Of a stretch of DNA of 64,000 bases, positions 49,673 to 60,980 are shown in pieces. A program made the position numbers and the translations under genes. The DNA comes from Pyrocephalus nanus (taxonomy: Eukaryota > Chordata > Aves > Passeriformes > Tyrannidae): positions 20,228,001 to 20,292,000 of the forward strand of contig CM076270.1 of the NCBI GenBank assembly GCA_038380795.1, given 5' to 3'. The stretch's first letter is position 1. Each line of letters opens with the position of its first letter. The notes under the pieces are model-generated. The model searched no databases and was not told the origin of the DNA. It saw only the letters and a list, made by a program, of their open reading frames with translations.

Positions 49673-50619
49673 TCTAAGACAAAATTCAGTCAAAGCTCAA
49701 ATCAGTTTTTGCTCACTTGAAATGAAGTTTTCCGTTGACTATCACCCAGTTTGGCTGCATTTTTATAAACCATGAGTACTGGCTTGCAGCATCCCTTTAA
49801 TCTTTCTTTAAAAATGGCACAATTGCCATACTCTCAGTAGCAGAAATATTAGAGCTTCTGTTTGTGTTGCTGATAATGCTGCTTCTATCTCAGTCCATTT
49901 CCCCTTTGAGTACTTGAAATTTCTGGGTCGGTTAAGATGTGTATTGAGTAGTTTTTAGGGGGGTTTTCCAGTTCTTTTCTCAGGATCTGTATGCTTAAAT
50001 TTGGGGTAGGCAGTGAGAAAGCTCGAATAAAAGACATCCAGGGAGTGTCTGGGGAGTGCAGTTGAGGGCTGTCTTCACAACCCCTAAACCAGCTCAGATC
50101 CTGCTGCCTCCACTTTGGCTCCTGGAGGGCCACTGGAGATTCCTCCTCTTGTTCCTGCAGTATTCTGGCTCACAAGAATGCTCAGAAATGCAGGTGCCAC
50201 TGCAGCCAGATCACACATGGTACCCTCTGGAGGACTCTTTCTGCACTGTGTTTATAAAAACTCTGACTTGCAAGAAGACCCCGTAAATTGGCCCTACACA
50301 GATCTACAGCATCAGTGCTGGCACCTTTTGGCTTCAGTTGACCTACACTGGGAGTAGGCTCTGTTCATGTGGCACTCTGCTTTACCTTGAAAACCTCATT
50401 CAGACCTGAGCCAGCTCTCTGTGGACACAGCTGCTCCTTCAGACTTTTAAATAAAGAAAACATAGCAAAGTTCACTGCACAACCAGGAACAGAAAGATAT
50501 CTATTTTTTTTTTGGGAAGTAATGGTCAGAACAGGTCTAGACATTTTCTTGATTTTACTTTTGGGCACCTGCATCACTCAGTGGATACAAACCCAAACAA
50601 AGGACATATCTGCAACAAA

Positions 50620-50620
50620 G

Positions 50621-50652
<32 letters not shown>

Positions 50653-50672
50653 ATATACACACATATATATAC
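50620..50672. repeat. (AT)n/(AC)n microsatellite
   Basis: An AT tract of about 53 nt with interspersed AC units (ATACATATACAT, ATACACACAT). The stop-free frames reading YIYIYI through it are artefacts of the repeat. It is likely length-polymorphic. Confidence 0.92.
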
Positions 50673-51886
50673 AAAAAACATCTTCAACAAAGTAGATATT
50701 GTCATGTGGGAAAAGGCACAGACACATTAACCACTTCAGACAGAGTACTGACTTTAAGTAAAATAAGTATTTTTCTGCCAAAACTAAGTAGAAAAGAGGT
50801 TTTAGATGGACTGGATAGTCAATGGGATCTACCTGAGCATCATTTCGAGAACGGGCCATGAGGCTACAATTTACAGTGAGTCACATCCCCATGTTTACAT
50901 TCAGGAATGTCACGTGCATTCCAGATTCTAATGATGTGCTTTAAAGATACTCAGATTCTATACAAAGATACTGGAAGTATGGAGGTGGAAAGTTAATCAT
51001 AATTTTGTTGTCGTTTTTGTTTGCCTATTGCTCTCAGAGGAGTGAAAGTAAAAAGAATTCTTCTTGTGGATATCCTTTAAATCAGTTTATGTTCTTTCCT
51101 AAGTGGAATGAATGCATGATTCTCTGTTTCCAAGGAATTCTTTGGATCTTAACTATTCAGTTGAAGTTTATACATTGCAACTTCTATGTAAGCAATATTT
51201 CCTATTGATCTTTTAATGATCCTATTAGTTTCTTTCGTTCCCTTAATAGAAATTTTAGCAGTAATAAAAGATAGAATCAGGCAGTAATTAGCACTATGAT
51301 TAGTTATAACACATGTTTCTTTACCAAAGCAAAAACCCAATAAAATGTAAATTAAAATAATGGAACTGTGTCTAGCTATCTTGAATTATATTAGAACATT
51401 CACTTGCTCTCCCTTCTAAGGACTAATATATGCTTTAAAAGGCAAATGCTTTTATTATGCAAATTCAAATCACAGTGCAGTAAGTGTATTGCTTTGCAAA
51501 TTGCTCTTTCTCCCCCACAAAAAGTGAAATGACTGTGTGAGAGGCTGTGGATGTTTGTGCTCTCAGGTCTTGAGCCCACAAACGTTCCTGTCAGTTGTCC
51601 TTGCTGATCAAAGTGGTCACAGGGTTTTCTGAGGCTTTAGTTGTGTGCAAAACTGAGTATGATGCAAGAGATGGATTTGCACAGGCAAGCTGGGGTTTTG
51701 GAACTGAGCAATAGGATCAGGTTTTCAGGCCCTGCACAAAGTGGTCTCAAAAGCTCTCATCTCTGCAGAGAACTAAGCACATTATGGTGGGCTGTACCTG
51801 CCACCACTTTATCTCTTTATTACTGAAGAATTTCACAGCATCTTGTGAGATCTTATTCATGATCATTAGGTCATACACAGAGGTGT
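50673..51886. other. non-coding stretch, nothing recognised
   Basis: AT-rich DNA between the microsatellite and the palindrome cluster. No frame longer than about 70 codons appears outside the repeat, and no family was recognised. Confidence 0.55.
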
Positions 51887-51960
51887 TTTTGTTGCCTGTA
51901 TAGGCAACAAAATATGATATTTCCCCCTTCACATAGGGGAAATATCACAGCACAGTGCTG
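51887..51960. repeat. cluster of three adjacent perfect inverted repeats
   Basis: First, TTTTGTTGCCT (51887-51897) pairs with AGGCAACAAAA (51902-51912) around the 4-nt loop GTAT. After only TA, TGATATTTCCCC (51915-51926) pairs with GGGGAAATATCA (51936-51947) around a 9-nt loop. Immediately after that, CAGCAC-A-GTGCTG (51948-51960) forms a third, shorter palindrome. All pairings are perfect. I recognise no transposon family. Possible readings are a structured RNA, a miniature inverted-repeat element, a cruciform-prone site, or chance. Confidence 0.85.
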
Positions 51961-54927
51961 GAAGATGAGTGAAGTTATCAAATGAGACAGGAGCTAATTT
52001 GTGTGGGTGTCACAGTCTGTAACAATGCATTTGCAGCTACAGAAAATGGCTCTGTCAGCTCATCCACTCAATGTAAAGTAAGACAAGAAGAGGGTTGGAA
52101 AAACATGAGTTAGGGGAAAGAATGGGAACAGTGGTTGGTCACTGTTCTCCTCTTCCTCCTCCTTTCAAAATAGTAAATATTGAAATTCCATGTCTAACTT
52201 GGCCCCAGTTACTGAAACAGCCTACTCTTAGTGTGCCATAATCCCGACACTGGCAGTCAGAGCATCCTGCTCCGTGCTTACAGAGAACAGAATTTACGTT
52301 TTTCAGGCTTTACAGTGACAGTTTTCAGGCTGTACTCAGGTGAGAGAATCCAGTCAATCTGTGTAACTTTGTGTTTCTCACTCAGTGGAAATGTCAGCAT
52401 TTTCATAACTTAATAGCACAGTTTGGGAGGCAGATTGTTGGGTTGGTGCCTGCCTCCATCGGCTCCGTAACCTCCTCGGCAAAGCACTTCACAGCGCCCT
52501 TGTTGCTGCAACATTTCTTGTTGGAATCAATTATTTTTGCAATTCCTGACCCCAGTATCTTCCACATACTCGTGTAAATGTCCGAGTTGCTGTGAGCAGG
52601 CCTCCCAGTCTGCCCTTGCATACAGTTCACACAGGTATATATAAAAACACCATGTTACTGATATCTGAGTAAAACTGGAGTCTGTTATTTTCCATGCATT
52701 AGAAAGATAAGTAGTTTTGGCTAGGGCTTGTTTTCTTGCTCTTTTAGTGTCTTTTCTTTTTTTTTAAACCCACAACTATGTAGAGAGAAATGGGTGTCTT
52801 GTGGTCTGGCTGTACTTTTTTTTAAAGCTTTTTAACTTCTGTTGGGTTTGCTACTGTTTGGATGGGAAGTAACAAGGGGACCACGGGGTGGTTTGAACTA
52901 ATTAGTTTCTTTGCACTCACAGGCTCTCAGCCAGATTCCTGTAAGTTTGAGCATAAAGTTTTATGGCATATGTTTTGCTCTTTATGGGAAGAAACACCAT
53001 AGGGAGCTGTGCTTCAAAGAATCAAGGTCCCTTTTATGCCCTTTGAACTGTACTGGTAAACCTTCAGACAGGTTACACAGTGTGACTGCTGCTTAAGACC
53101 TCTCCTTGAATCTCTCTTTTGCTCTGGCTCTTTAAGGAAACTGTGGATCTTTGGGATGAAGTTGAGAAGACAGAAAATAGGACCTTACTAGAATTTGTGA
53201 ATTCCTCTAGGGTGTGTGTGAGCAAGATGCAGCTCCCTGCCCAAAGCCCTGTGCTGCTCTGCTACTCAGGAGTTCTTCTCATGTCCCTGCTCTTCTGAGG
53301 GAGTTCTGGAGCACCACTTCAGTATTCTCTCTTCAGCCCAGATTCCAGCTGATGCTGGGAGGAATGTGGATGTAGGCCTGGGTGTGTCAGCAGGAAAGGA
53401 CTCCTGCATTTGGCTTGAAATATTCCCAGAGTCAAAGCGTGTATTTAGGAAGATGGCAATTGTTACTATTGTATTAATACATAGATTTTCTGAGTAATAA
53501 GTCCATAGGTTAATGTAATTGTGCATGTACCTGAGGTCAGGAACATGTTAAACAGAACTCTTGAATAGTGCCATTGTTTGCATGCTGCAGTTCGCAAACC
53601 TAATCTCTACTCATTCCCAAAGGGGAAAAAAAGCCTTGAGACTTTCCTCACAGATGTGATGCGGAGAGAAAGGCACAAGGAGAAAGCCAAGGTGTAAGGC
53701 CTAACTGGCATATGGTACTCCTTCTGTTAAGAAATGTAAGATACTCTTTGTTCCCCAAGGGAAAAGCCAGGTTTAGGAAGTGTCCAGTGAGGACAAGATG
53801 CTGTGAACAGAAGCTGTGCAGTTATCAGCTGGCCTCTGCAGAACAAGGTTTCCCTGGGGAAATGTTACCTGCACCACAACAGGCATTTGCTTCTCTGACT
53901 GGGGTGCTCCTCAACCCTTCTGCTCATTTTTACCAGCCCCTTTCTGACCTCACCTTTGTATGGTCAGCCAGGTAAATGCAACATCTGAAGCTGGAGTTTT
54001 CAGCAGCTGCTGCATGGGATCCTACTACGTACATCCTATTAAAGGAATGGACATCCCATTGAAACCCATCCTTCCATGGGATTTATAAGCCTAATTCATT
54101 CATGTGCTTCTAGAGATACCTCCCTAGATGGCTACCTGGTTGAAGATAATTAAAGAAGAGCTGCTAATTTTGTCAGTTTTAAACATCCTACTGCTAGCTT
54201 ATGGGTTTAGTAAATCAAAAGTAATTAAGGTTAGTTGGTTTCAAAAATCCTTTTCCTCTCTGTGCAACAGAGGTCATATCATTGCTTACACGGTGCTGAA
54301 TTAAACACCACCTATTAAATGTGGGTTTTATCATCAACCAAGCTGCTTTCTGAGATGTGAGACAGGAGACATTCTGGAGAAATGCTGGTGAGAATTTCTG
54401 TTAGTGATACATTTTAAATATGTCATATAATCACTGGAGGTTTGTGTCTGTGTATGTATTTTGTTTTCAAGTGATGTACAGGAAAATGTTGTCTTTACCC
54501 AAGTGTTCAGGTGCTTCTTTGACAACTTCTTTTATTCAAGAGCTGTCTCTTTGATATGGATAATTTGCCCAGGGATTAGATGTGAAGGCTTGTAAAATAC
54601 TTGAAAAATGACCAAAAGGAGACATTCACAGCTAAAGAAATTAAAGAAGTTATAAAATATATTGTAATATGACTTTTCATGAACCTTGGTTGCAGAATCT
54701 AGCCCTCTTGGTGTTCATAAATTGTTTTAGTGTAGAGAACTAAGGGCCATTATGTGTGTGATAGACATGTAGTTCTCCCAGCTTGGACTGTTTCTGAACT
54801 AAATCAGCCAAGCCTATGCCAAACAGAAATGCTGGGTTTGATATATTAGGTCACAAAAGTGATTTTTCCAGTAACTATTTATACCCATCAGAATAGGTTT
54901 GTGTTGTTTCAGATAAACAGTGATTTT

Positions 54928-54929
<2 letters not shown>
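51961..54929. other. non-coding stretch, nothing recognised
   Basis: Unique-looking DNA. Frames of 60-87 codons have no recognisable domain. The patch around 53200-53420 is more GC-rich but matches no family. Confidence 0.55.

Positions 54930-54958
<29 letters not shown>
54930..54958. repeat. poly-T tract (29 nt)
   Basis: Twenty-nine uninterrupted T followed by AAACAAAGGGGG. The sequence to the right is not a retroposon that I recognise. Length may be inaccurate because of sequencing error in homopolymers. Confidence 0.9.
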
Positions 54959-54962
<4 letters not shown>

Positions 54963-55052
54963 AAAGGGGGTTTCAGTTACCCCAACATACTCGTTTAGTC
55001 TGCATTTTTTTTAAGTGTACACAGACTGATCTGGGAAAGGAGCCTGACCCGA

Positions 55053-55072
55053 GGGAGAGGGGAAGGGGTGGG
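55053..55072 (+). other. G-quadruplex-forming motif
   Basis: Four G runs separated by short loops: GGG, AGA, GGGG, AA, GGGG, T, GGG. This satisfies the usual G3+N1-7 pattern with loops of 3, 2 and 1. It stands out in AT-rich surroundings, about 95 nt after the T29 run. Whether it folds or matters is unknown. Confidence 0.75.
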
Positions 55073-55120
55073 AAGTGAGTGAGTGACCCGAAGAGATTCC
55101 CTAATCCCCTCTGTTCCTGA

Positions 55121-55157
55121 CTTTCATAGGATTTCATAGCATTTCGTTTCATATAAT
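55121..55157. repeat. imperfect tandem TTTCATAG repeat
   Basis: CTTTCATAGG, ATTTCATAGC, ATTTCG and TTTCATATAATG are stacked. It looks like a small degenerate minisatellite of about 10-nt units. Confidence 0.5.
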
Positions 55158-55643
55158 GAATGCAAGCCCAAGGCCAAACTCTCTGAGTAACATGATCAGA
55201 TTCTTAACAGAGAATTTCTCTGTGTTTTATGACGTTCCAATACTCACAGGGTAGATGGTGGGAAGTCCAGGCCCTGAGAAAAGGAAGGGCTTTGAGTGTA
55301 AAACCTATATATGACACAACTAGGACTCTTTATGTACAGGAAAAGGGAAAGAGAAACAATTATGCTTCTTTGAACAGTTTGTTCCTCAAATGGCAACTTC
55401 TTCACTCCCCCCTACACTTCTGTTCATGCAGAAATGTCAGTTATTCAATTTTCTTTGATCCCAAAGGATCTTTGTGATTGATTATCTTATATCCTGGAAT
55501 GACACTTAATAATGCACTGCTCTGTAATGTGATGCATGCCAAATTTCTTAAAATATAAAATAGCACTGGGTGGTGTGTCAAAGGTTTTGATGTGACTTTT
55601 CTTGGCCTAGTGTGACAGGAATATCCATTAAGCACTTAAACAA
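55158..55643. other. non-coding stretch, nothing recognised
   Basis: A plus-strand frame at 55229-55477 has no domain. No repeat was recognised. Confidence 0.5.
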
Positions 55644-55717
55644 ACAGCTTCTTGAAGAAGCTGTGTCCTCATGAGCAACTTGCTGAATGTAATGAACATT
55701 ACTTTCCTGAAAGTAAT
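55644..55717. repeat. pair of perfect palindromes 33 nt apart
   Basis: ACAGCTTCTT (55644-55653), one G, and the exact reverse complement AAGAAGCTGT (55655-55664) form a 21-nt palindrome. ATTACTTTC (55698-55706), CT, GAAAGTAAT (55709-55717) forms a second one. CTCATGAG (55668-55675) lies between them. There is no sequence similarity to the cluster at 51887-51960. Confidence 0.8.
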
Positions 55718-56585
55718 GATCAGGTAACTGGACTCTGCCAGCAATATTAATTGTTTTCTTGCCCGTTGATTTGGTGATATGATCTTACCCATTGTGTTGT
55801 TTACACTAATAAATGCAATGTTGCACTGGGAAATGTGATGATCTTGTAAAGTAAAAAATCTGGAAACAACATCTGAAAATCACAGGGAGAGTTTCTTTCC
55901 CCAGTTTTTCAGATGCTTCTCTCAAATAGGTGAATTTGCTTCCCTTTGTTTGAGAATGTACTGGCAGAGTAAGTCTAGAAAAGCAGGAGAGATTCTTCCT
56001 TAGCAGCAGACTATAATTTCACTGATCTCCTAATCACAAAAATTTGTTTGTCAGCTCTTAATTGGTAATTGATATTAGAGACTGCTTAATGTCTAACATG
56101 GGTGATAGACTGTGCCACACACATGGTTTTAATAGTGTGAATACCAATAAGCAGCTACCTCCTCTCAGCTGTATCCCAGACACTGCAGAAGAATCTCTTC
56201 CAAGGAGATTTTAATTCTGCCTTCACTACTGAATATATTGACAAAGCAAGGTGCTGGAGGTGGTGATCAATATTGTATAGATTAGTGCTTAATAGCTGGA
56301 GTCTCACACCTGCCAAACTTTAAGAGGTTAACAAAACTAGGGCTCACACAGGTTGTGCAACACTTCAAACTACCACCTCAGAAATAGAACTGAAGGGTGA
56401 AATGGCAGTGACCCTCTGAAATTTGCTAGCCAAAGTATATAACAGCTTGACTGTTCCCATATTTCAAACTCTTAGCTTCCTTGTGATGGAGAAACCATGT
56501 AAATGAACTTGGTTTGGGTCAGATGTGTAATAAAAGTTGCATAGCAAATGAGGAACAGTGATGTATGTCTTGCTCCTGCCATGCC
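55718..56585. other. non-coding stretch, nothing recognised
   Basis: AT-rich unique-looking DNA with no open frame of note and no repeat. Confidence 0.6.
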
Positions 56586-56713
56586 TGAGAATCAGAGAAT
56601 GTTCTGAGTTGGAAGGGACCCACAAGGATCATCAAGTCCAACTATTAAGTGAATGGCCTATGTGGGGATCAACCCCACAGCTGTGGTGTTATTAGGACTT
56701 GCTCTGACTGTGG
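56586..56713 (-). mobile_element. CR1 LINE 3' end, minus strand
   Basis: On the plus strand GAATCAGAGAATGTTCTGAG, TTGGAAGGGACCCACAAGGA, TCATCAAGTCCAACT, then GTGAATGGCC, GGGGATCAACCCCACAGCTG and GGTGTTATTAGGACTTGCTC reproduce the reverse complement of a CR1 3' end of the subfamily with a 'gggatcgaacccacaaccttggtgttattag' block. It is only about 130 nt long. The plus-strand frame 56653-56946 starts inside it and is not a gene. Confidence 0.92.
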
Positions 56714-57029
56714 CTTCCTTGACATCTTCTTTGGAGCTGTTAGTAAAGAAACTCAATTTAAATGACAAGGTTTTAACTTCACCATTAGTAGCTGGACGGC
56801 AATCTGCTTCTACCTGGGGTACCATCACACTGGAAACAAAAGCACAGCTCTTCCTGTGTGACAGGCTGGTTGATAATCACTCAGAGCCAGAGTCCCTAAT
56901 CAGTCGTGTACTATGTGAAATAAAAGCCTCCAATTTGCTCTTCTAAAAGCAGTTTCCATCTGAAAGTCAAGCTTCTTCAGTCGTACTTGGGTATCTAAAC
57001 AATCTTCCTTTCAGGGGGATCTGAACATG
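56714..57029. other. non-coding stretch beside the CR1 copy
   Basis: Most of a 97-codon plus frame that starts within CR1 lies here. It has no recognisable domain. Confidence 0.5.
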
Positions 57030-57070
57030 CACTGCTCTCATTAAAATCAGTGGGAACTCAGCGTGTCTGA
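57030..57070. mobile_element. possible ancient CR1/L3-type scrap
   Basis: CTCTCATTAAAATCAGTGGG followed by AACTCAGCGTGTCTGA resembles the old amniote phrase 'cccattgaaatcagtgggaattcagtgtgctca'. It is very short, so the call is tentative. Confidence 0.3.
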
Positions 57071-60000
57071 AAGTCATGCAGCTTTATTATTTATGTGCCT
57101 GCCTTGGGATTTAAATACTTAACTTCAGGGTTTGAGAATGGTAATAACTGTTTTCTTCAAATAGTGAGGTATGTTACAGAAAATTGTTCTCTCTTACAGG
57201 AGTCCTGCTGTCTGCAGGTGAGAATTGGGATATTTGAACTGAAAACCTTTAGCTTCTCTAGTGATTGACATCTTAAAAAATCTATCTTGTCTTCTGTGCT
57301 TACCTTTAAGCCTGTGCTGAGGTGTTTTGTCAAACGGGGATGTAACACTGAATCCAGGTCTTAGATAGGCAGGTAGACCCCTAAAGCTTGGTTTCTTTGA
57401 CCTTGTGAGCTTATTCTGCAACATCCTAGATGAAATTTCCTCACCATCTTATTTTCAATGGTGCTGTTATTTTGCAAATAAATTTCAATGACTTTCATGC
57501 AGGAAATTCTGAACCAGTGGACAATTTAAATAATTTGCTTCAGCTGCCCTTTGGATGATGCAGTTTTTTTAGTGTGATTGGTCACAGTGCACTTCAGGTC
57601 TGCCTTCAGCTTTGTAAAAGCAAGGTAAACACTTCCCAGTTAGGTATCATTAAGGGTTTTCACTGGAGAGGGGATGTACGTGGAAAGGATAGGCTGAATA
57701 ATCATTGTTTAAGGAACTGCACTTTCAAATCCCTAATGTTAAAGTGTAGCAATGCTATTTCTGTCAGAACTGGTTGTCTGGATGGATATATGAAATGTCC
57801 AAATCTCAGTGAATCAAGGAACCTAGGGAATGTCTAGGTTTAAAATTTGTTTTATATGAGCTTGGTTTGTATAAAGTCTCAGGTCCTGCATACACAGAGG
57901 AGGGCCTGGCTGCTGCAGCGTATGATTCACTGCAGATAAAATTCTGTGGGGCCTCCTGTGGAATTACTTCCATTTGTTGTATCCTTGGAGGCTACAGGAA
58001 GGTTTTTTTCCCCTGTTTCACGTGGAGTATTGACTCTGACAAAGAATAACAGTTTATTTCAGGATATGTTTCTCTCAAACCCCACTTTATACAGCCTCAC
58101 ATGAGTACTGTAGCAGTTTGGAATGATAAAGTACATTTTACCATGGATTTTCAGACATTTTTACCTGAAGCATTCTGACTTGAACAGCTCTGCAAACGAT
58201 TGCAGATTATTCCAACTAAAGGTATTGTGGTATTTGGAATCTTTTGTGCTGGAAGGTGGGACCACACCAATCCTATGGCAGGTTGTTCCAAGCCAGCCAT
58301 ACACCAGATCTGTAAGCCCAGTCCCAAAATGTACCTGGCTGCTCTAGAGCACCATGGCAGTGCAATCATTGGGAGACAACTACCCTGCAAGAAGTTTTCT
58401 CAGTGTAGTCTCTGTGTAGTGGTTACTGAGCTCTCCAGAATGTCAGGTTTCTGCAGCACTGGTGCTGTGGCAGTGTTTACCAGAGCCTGCTGCACAGGGC
58501 AGTGTCAGGAATGGCCAGGAAGATGAATGTCCTGTTGCAAATTGGAGCGATTTAACAAGAGATAATGTGTCAAGTAGTTCTAGGGCAAGCATGGTGAGAA
58601 AACTGTGAGCCTGAAGGCATCCATCAGAGCTGATCTTTGTTAATGATCAAAGGAGAGACTTACTTCCACTCCTGCTGCTTCATGCTTTGAGGGCTCAGGG
58701 CAGAAAGCCCTCGGAAATAATGTCTGGTTGCCAGAGAAAGAGGTTTTGTAGATGAATAGAAATTGGCAACTTAATTTGCATGAACTACACTCAGAAATGC
58801 CCTAAAAAAATAGAGATTATTGTAGTAATTCTCCCACGTTTGGGTGCCACGAAAGAGATTCCAGGACATTCCTTGAGCAGCACTATCATAAACATCTGGG
58901 AAAAAAAAGAAAATGTAAGAAATCTTTAATGTGTAGAAACAATTAAATGATAAATATCCCTTCATCCCTAGTTAGTTTTTCTGTGTAGATTCTGTGGCAT
59001 TCAGCATCATGGGAGCTGAGCACTTTGCAAATTATAAAATGTTCCTGTAAAGCTCTCCTCTGCTGATGATGTGCAGTGCCTCCCCCTCCTTCTCCAGGGC
59101 CTGTAGTGTCACTGCCTGTCTCTGAACCAGGGACCATTTCCTTTTGGAAATTTGTTTCAAACTGATGGACTGGAAATACATTGACTGGATGGGATTATAT
59201 TGATGAGATGTGCTACAGTGGCCTCTGGTATCACAGAAGTCTGAGGTTGAGCTTCAAATTAAAATTAGATTTTAATATCTGGAAATGAACTTACTTAACT
59301 GAGGAGAAATCTCATTAGAAAGAAGGAGCTGTCAGTACACTGATTAATTTGGCTGTTTTAAACTAAAATGTCCTGAGCATTGCACAGGATAAATAATACA
59401 GAATCATGTCACTCTTCTGAGAAAATAAATAGATGCATCAGGTGTTGTCAGGCTCTGACTGGGGCTCTCTGTGTGTTGTCTCACGATGCACTTTGCTAAT
59501 TAAGCCTCAATTTCTCATTCTGCTTAAGTGGTGAATCAAGGAGAACAGAATCTGAGTTTATAATTGTTGTATATAATATATATTTCTTTGTTACAGTGCA
59601 CTATAGAGTAATTTCCCTGTAATATTAGAAGCTAGCATATAAATATGGAATGGGAGTTTGGAGAGGGATCTGCATGTTTCTCTCTGTCAGACTGTTAATA
59701 CCAATTGACTACACTTATTTAAAATAAGAAATTTCTCTTGTTTGAAAGATAAAGGCAATTAGGAACCTTTTCCACCTTTTAAGGTGATTAATAATAAACA
59801 TGTTTTTATTTCTATAATGTAGATATTGTATATGATGTGATACTTAATTATACTGAAGTGATGCTTTAATACATAAAGCAAACAAACAAAAACTGCTGGT
59901 AAGACATGATGGGGAACCAGATGTTTAAGTTCTTATCTTGGAGACTGTAAATTTAAAGAATTACCCACTTAGATCCCAAGCAATATCCTTTGCTTTAATT

Positions 60001-60909
60001 TTTTGAACAGTATACAGTAGTGTATTTTATGTGGTGTTACATGTTCTAAGCCACTTCTATAGCAACGTTATTATTAGTGGTACATTATTGTCCAAGCTCA
60101 CTCTTTTGCATTATTGAAATGGCCAGTATGAAAACAATACCACAGCCTAGACTGTACACATTTGAATTTCAAAAATAACCTTACTCTGGTCTCCAGCAAA
60201 TGTGGGAGTTGACTTCAAGATTGGGACTTGTTAGATTTCAAGGACTTCCTGCTTTTGTTGAAATTAATGGAATAGCTTTTTGATGTTACTTTTTTAATGT
60301 AGCATTTTCTGTTTCCTTCCAATCTTAGTCATCTAACATTGTGCTTTCTCCTCTTCATTAATAGAATAAGCTTATTCTTTTTCAAATTTAGGTTGTGTGC
60401 TTTGCAAATTGCTTAGGATATGATATTTTTCCTTTCAAAGCTATAAACTGTGGAATGAGGAAGCAAACTGATTTTCTAACTGCTTTTATGATCATTTCGA
60501 TACACAGTCCCTCCCAGACAAAAACATAAATATATTCAGTGCATATCAACATTCAATCTAAGTTCATAGAACAATCACCACTGCTCACAGTCATCTAAAA
60601 CACGTGGGCTCAGAAATAATCTCCATATAAATTTTGTAATTTTTATTCTGAAAGGATTTGCCTGATGCTGCAGGATTAATCTCAGAATATTTTTTGTTTG
60701 AGTTGGCTTCTAGTCCAGTTGTTACAGAAGTGACAGTTACTGTTGTGAGAGACTTAGAACTGAGAGATCTTAATAAAAAAAAAAGTAAGCTCTTGGTGCA
60801 AATTCACTCTTATGAAGAGATCAGAGTGTTCTGTTACTGGTGTTCTTTTGATTAGTGTGAAGGTTAAGGATTGAGGGTAGAAGGTTGATTTTTCAGTCTG
60901 ACACACACC
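57071..60909. other. non-coding stretch with one CNE-like block
   Basis: No gene is supported. Frames of up to 108 codons at 58123-58526 occur in two plus frames and one minus frame over the same DNA. The stretch becomes very AT-rich at 59560-60130. A regulatory-looking block at 59470-59545 is listed separately. Confidence 0.55.
59470..59545. promoter_or_regulatory. possible conserved enhancer-like element
   Basis: TGTTGTCTCACGATGCACTT, GCTAATTAAGCC and GCTTAAGTGG lie in a short repeat-free block. TAATTA is a homeodomain core and TTAAGTGG resembles an NKX2-type site. Inferred from motif texture only. Confidence 0.2.
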
Positions 60910-60980
60910 TCCTGACCTCTGGCAAATCTCTGAGATTTATGTCACACCTAAAATGTGGAAATAGTAATGTCTCTGCATGG
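60910..60980 (+). mobile_element. MIR-like SINE fragment, plus strand
   Basis: CTGACCTCTGGCAAATCTCT, then CACCTAAAATGTGGAAATAG and TAATGTCTC parallels the MIR stretch 'tgaccttgggcaagtcacttaacctctctg...ctgtaaaatggggataataata'. Divergence is high and the alignment needs a deletion in the middle. Confidence 0.45.

Larger units (their letters stand above)
47641..50619. other. non-coding stretch, simple repeats only
   Basis: Includes an A17 run at 48260-48276 and an 11-nt direct repeat at 49651-49672. A more GC-rich patch at 50040-50300 is open in two plus frames at once and on the minus strand, which argues against real coding. No transposon was recognised. Confidence 0.55.

Noticed and set aside
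50036..50357. Overlapping open frames with Pro/Leu-rich peptides
   Set aside because: Open on both strands at once, no domain, and no matching splice pair.
56653..56946. 97-codon plus open frame
   Set aside because: Its first third is CR1 3' sequence read antisense; the remainder has no domain.
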